Shown here piece after piece: positions 7,130-7,848 of a stretch of DNA of 7,848 bases (positions are counted from its first letter, which is position 1; each line of letters opens with the position of its first letter). A model generated the notes under the pieces. That model ran no database searches. It was given only the letters and a program-made list of their open reading frames with translations, and was not told the DNA's origin. The stretch spans positions 1-7,848 of the forward strand of contig DJYW01000161.1 in NCBI GenBank assembly GCA_002450255.1. Reading direction: 5' to 3'. The translations under genes and the position numbers were made by a program. Source of the DNA: Gammaproteobacteria bacterium UBA6968. Its GTDB lineage: Bacteria > Pseudomonadota > Gammaproteobacteria > Pseudomonadales > Azotimanducaceae.

Positions 7130-7152
7130 TTACCGAGAGACTAATCAACGGC

Positions 7153-7707
7153 ATGCCAAATGTTTGGATTAAGCGATGGAGTGGCCTGCGCGGTTTGCTT
7201 GCAGGGAGCGGGGTCGCCCTGTTCACCCTGTGTATGAGTCCCCTCGCAGATGCGAAAAGCTACTACGACGAGGCGGAGGTTGTTGAAGTCACGCCGGTTT
7301 ATAAAACCGTTGTCAGGCGTGAGCCGCACCAGGAATGCAGAATCGTTGAAGTTGCGCATGAGGCATCTTCCCATCGGTCGGCTACGCCAGGCATCGTTGG
7401 CGCCATCATTGGCGGCGCGATTGGCAATTCAGTTGGCGCGAAAGAGCCCAACAAGAAAGTCGGTGCAGTGGTTGGATCGATATTGGGCTACTCGATTGGT
7501 CGTGATGTGGGCCATCGTAACCGTCGACCGTCGCAAGTGACCTACTCAGAAGAAGAGGTGTGCGAGGTGCGGTACGAGCGTGTCGAAGAGGATCGTTTGG
7601 CAGGTTACGACGTGAGCTATGTATACGGTGGTAGAACGTACCAAACGCGCATGAAACATAGGCCCGGCAGCGTGATTCGCGTGCGAGTCAAGGTGCGTCC
7701 TGCATAA
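7153..7707 (+). CDS. Secreted glycine-zipper 2TM-domain envelope protein
   Basis: The protein belongs to the broad glycine-zipper 2TM group (SlyB and Rickettsia 17-kDa antigen relatives). It probably sits in the periplasm or outer membrane; its molecular function is unknown. From ATG 7153 (184 aa) it has a Sec signal peptide: basic K7/R8/R13, a hydrophobic core at about 14-31 and cleavage after ADA at 32-34. There is no lipobox. The zipper runs from G80 to G120, with repeated GxxxG/GxxG spacing (G83, G87, G88, G91, G95; G104, G108, G112, G116, G120) in two short hydrophobic stretches. A basic C-terminal domain ends in alternating R/V residues (176-182). The mature chain has two cysteines, C62 and C137, which could form a disulphide. 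The frame is open back to ATG 7042 (221 aa), but that would put 37 residues before the signal peptide, so I prefer 7153; neither start has a strong Shine-Dalgarno. It is probably transcribed alone. Confidence 0.85.
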   Translation: MPNVWIKRWSGLRGLLAGSGVALFTLCMSPLADAKSYYDEAEVVEVTPVYKTVVRREPHQECRIVEVAHEASSHRSATPGIVGAIIGGAIGNSVGAKEPNKKVGAVVGSILGYSIGRDVGHRNRRPSQVTYSEEEVCEVRYERVEEDRLAGYDVSYVYGGRTYQTRMKHRPGSVIRVRVKVRPA

Positions 7708-7785
7708 CAGTTCCCCCCCCGGCCGTGGTCATTGTGAAATCTATCTAACCTCCTCCCATCTCCCCTGATAGAGATAGCTATGATC

Positions 7786-7831
7786 CAGTCTGGGTACGGT
7801 GTAAACCACCTTGCCCAGACTGCCGGTTTTT
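7786..7831 (+). terminator. Hairpin with T-run, probable intrinsic terminator of the glycine-zipper gene
   Basis: CAGTCTGGG (7786-7794) and CCCAGACTG (7814-7822) form a perfect 9-bp stem. Its 19-nt loop contains an inner GGTG/CACC pairing (7798-7801 with 7807-7810). TTTTT follows at 7827-7831 after a 4-nt CCGG gap. The gap makes it non-ideal, but orientation and position, 78 nt past the stop codon, fit a terminator for the plus-strand gene. A second weak pairing, CTATCT (7741-7746) with AGATAG (7772-7777), precedes it. Confidence 0.6.
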
Positions 7832-7848
7832 CACTTTAACTGTTTTTC

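Larger units (their letters stand above)
6858..7152 (+). other. Purine-rich spacer and probable leader of the glycine-zipper gene
   Basis: Just past the kinase stop there is only a weak 4-bp AGCG/CGCT stem and no T-run, so I call no terminator. From about 6876 to 6960 the plus strand is markedly A/G-rich, with reiterated AAGAAA and CAGA words. Then come three TTCAGA copies and a CTGT-CCCC-ACAG dyad. The stretch 7042-7152 is in frame with the downstream gene and open from ATG 7042, but it looks more like leader than coding sequence and contains a GC-rich hairpin at 7111-7129. Confidence 0.5.

Noticed and set aside
7713..7720. Tract of eight C as a phase-variation switch
   Set aside because: It lies after the stop codon of the glycine-zipper gene and before the terminator, so length changes would not alter any reading frame seen here.
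7688..7755. Minus-strand AGGAGG followed by ATG at 7732-7730
   Set aside because: The spacing is 16 nt and the frame stops after 14 codons inside the neighbouring gene's 3' end; not a credible gene.
7743..7765. Minus-strand G-quadruplex in a G-rich stretch
   Set aside because: Only two G-runs reach three; at most a weak two-layer structure is possible.

Overview
The window looks like ordinary chromosomal DNA from a Gammaproteobacterium. Base composition is moderate, with GC slightly above half judged by eye. The protein families are typical of that class: a four-cysteine DinG helicase, a pitrilysin-sized M16 protease, a COG4240-type glycerate kinase and an envelope glycine-zipper protein. 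A marine Cellvibrionales/Pseudomonadales-like host is my guess from family flavour only; nothing in the sequence fixes the genus. I see no transposase, integrase, phage gene, CRISPR array, tRNA or rRNA.

Layout from left to right. Positions 1-294 hold a short frame open to the left edge (stop at 132-134) and then the region upstream of dinG. dinG (+, to 2379) encodes an Fe-S XPD-like DNA helicase. It converges on a large minus-strand gene (5453 down to 2589) for a lipoprotein zinc protease of family M16. The gap between them carries a perfect 12-bp stem at 2509-2543 that probably terminates transcription from one or both sides. The protease is divergent from a P-loop kinase of the D-glycerate 3-kinase family (+, ending 6857). 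The roughly 0.5-kb gap between those two has no gene but is rich in symmetry. It contains a 12-bp palindrome just upstream of the protease, and a 10-bp inverted repeat enclosing two further hairpins, which could be a structured leader RNA for the kinase. After a purine-rich, repeat-bearing spacer comes a secreted glycine-zipper protein (+, ending 7707), followed by a hairpin plus T-run at 7786-7831.

The four genes do not form a pathway. They are separately transcribed housekeeping or envelope genes covering DNA repair, envelope proteolysis, glycerate entry into glycolysis and envelope structure. The most interesting material is non-coding: the nested inverted repeats at 5696-5841 and the palindromes before the protease and the glycine-zipper gene. 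I found no convincing new multi-gene system. Start codons of three of the four genes are uncertain because their ribosome-binding sites are weak; the protease start is the only well-supported one.
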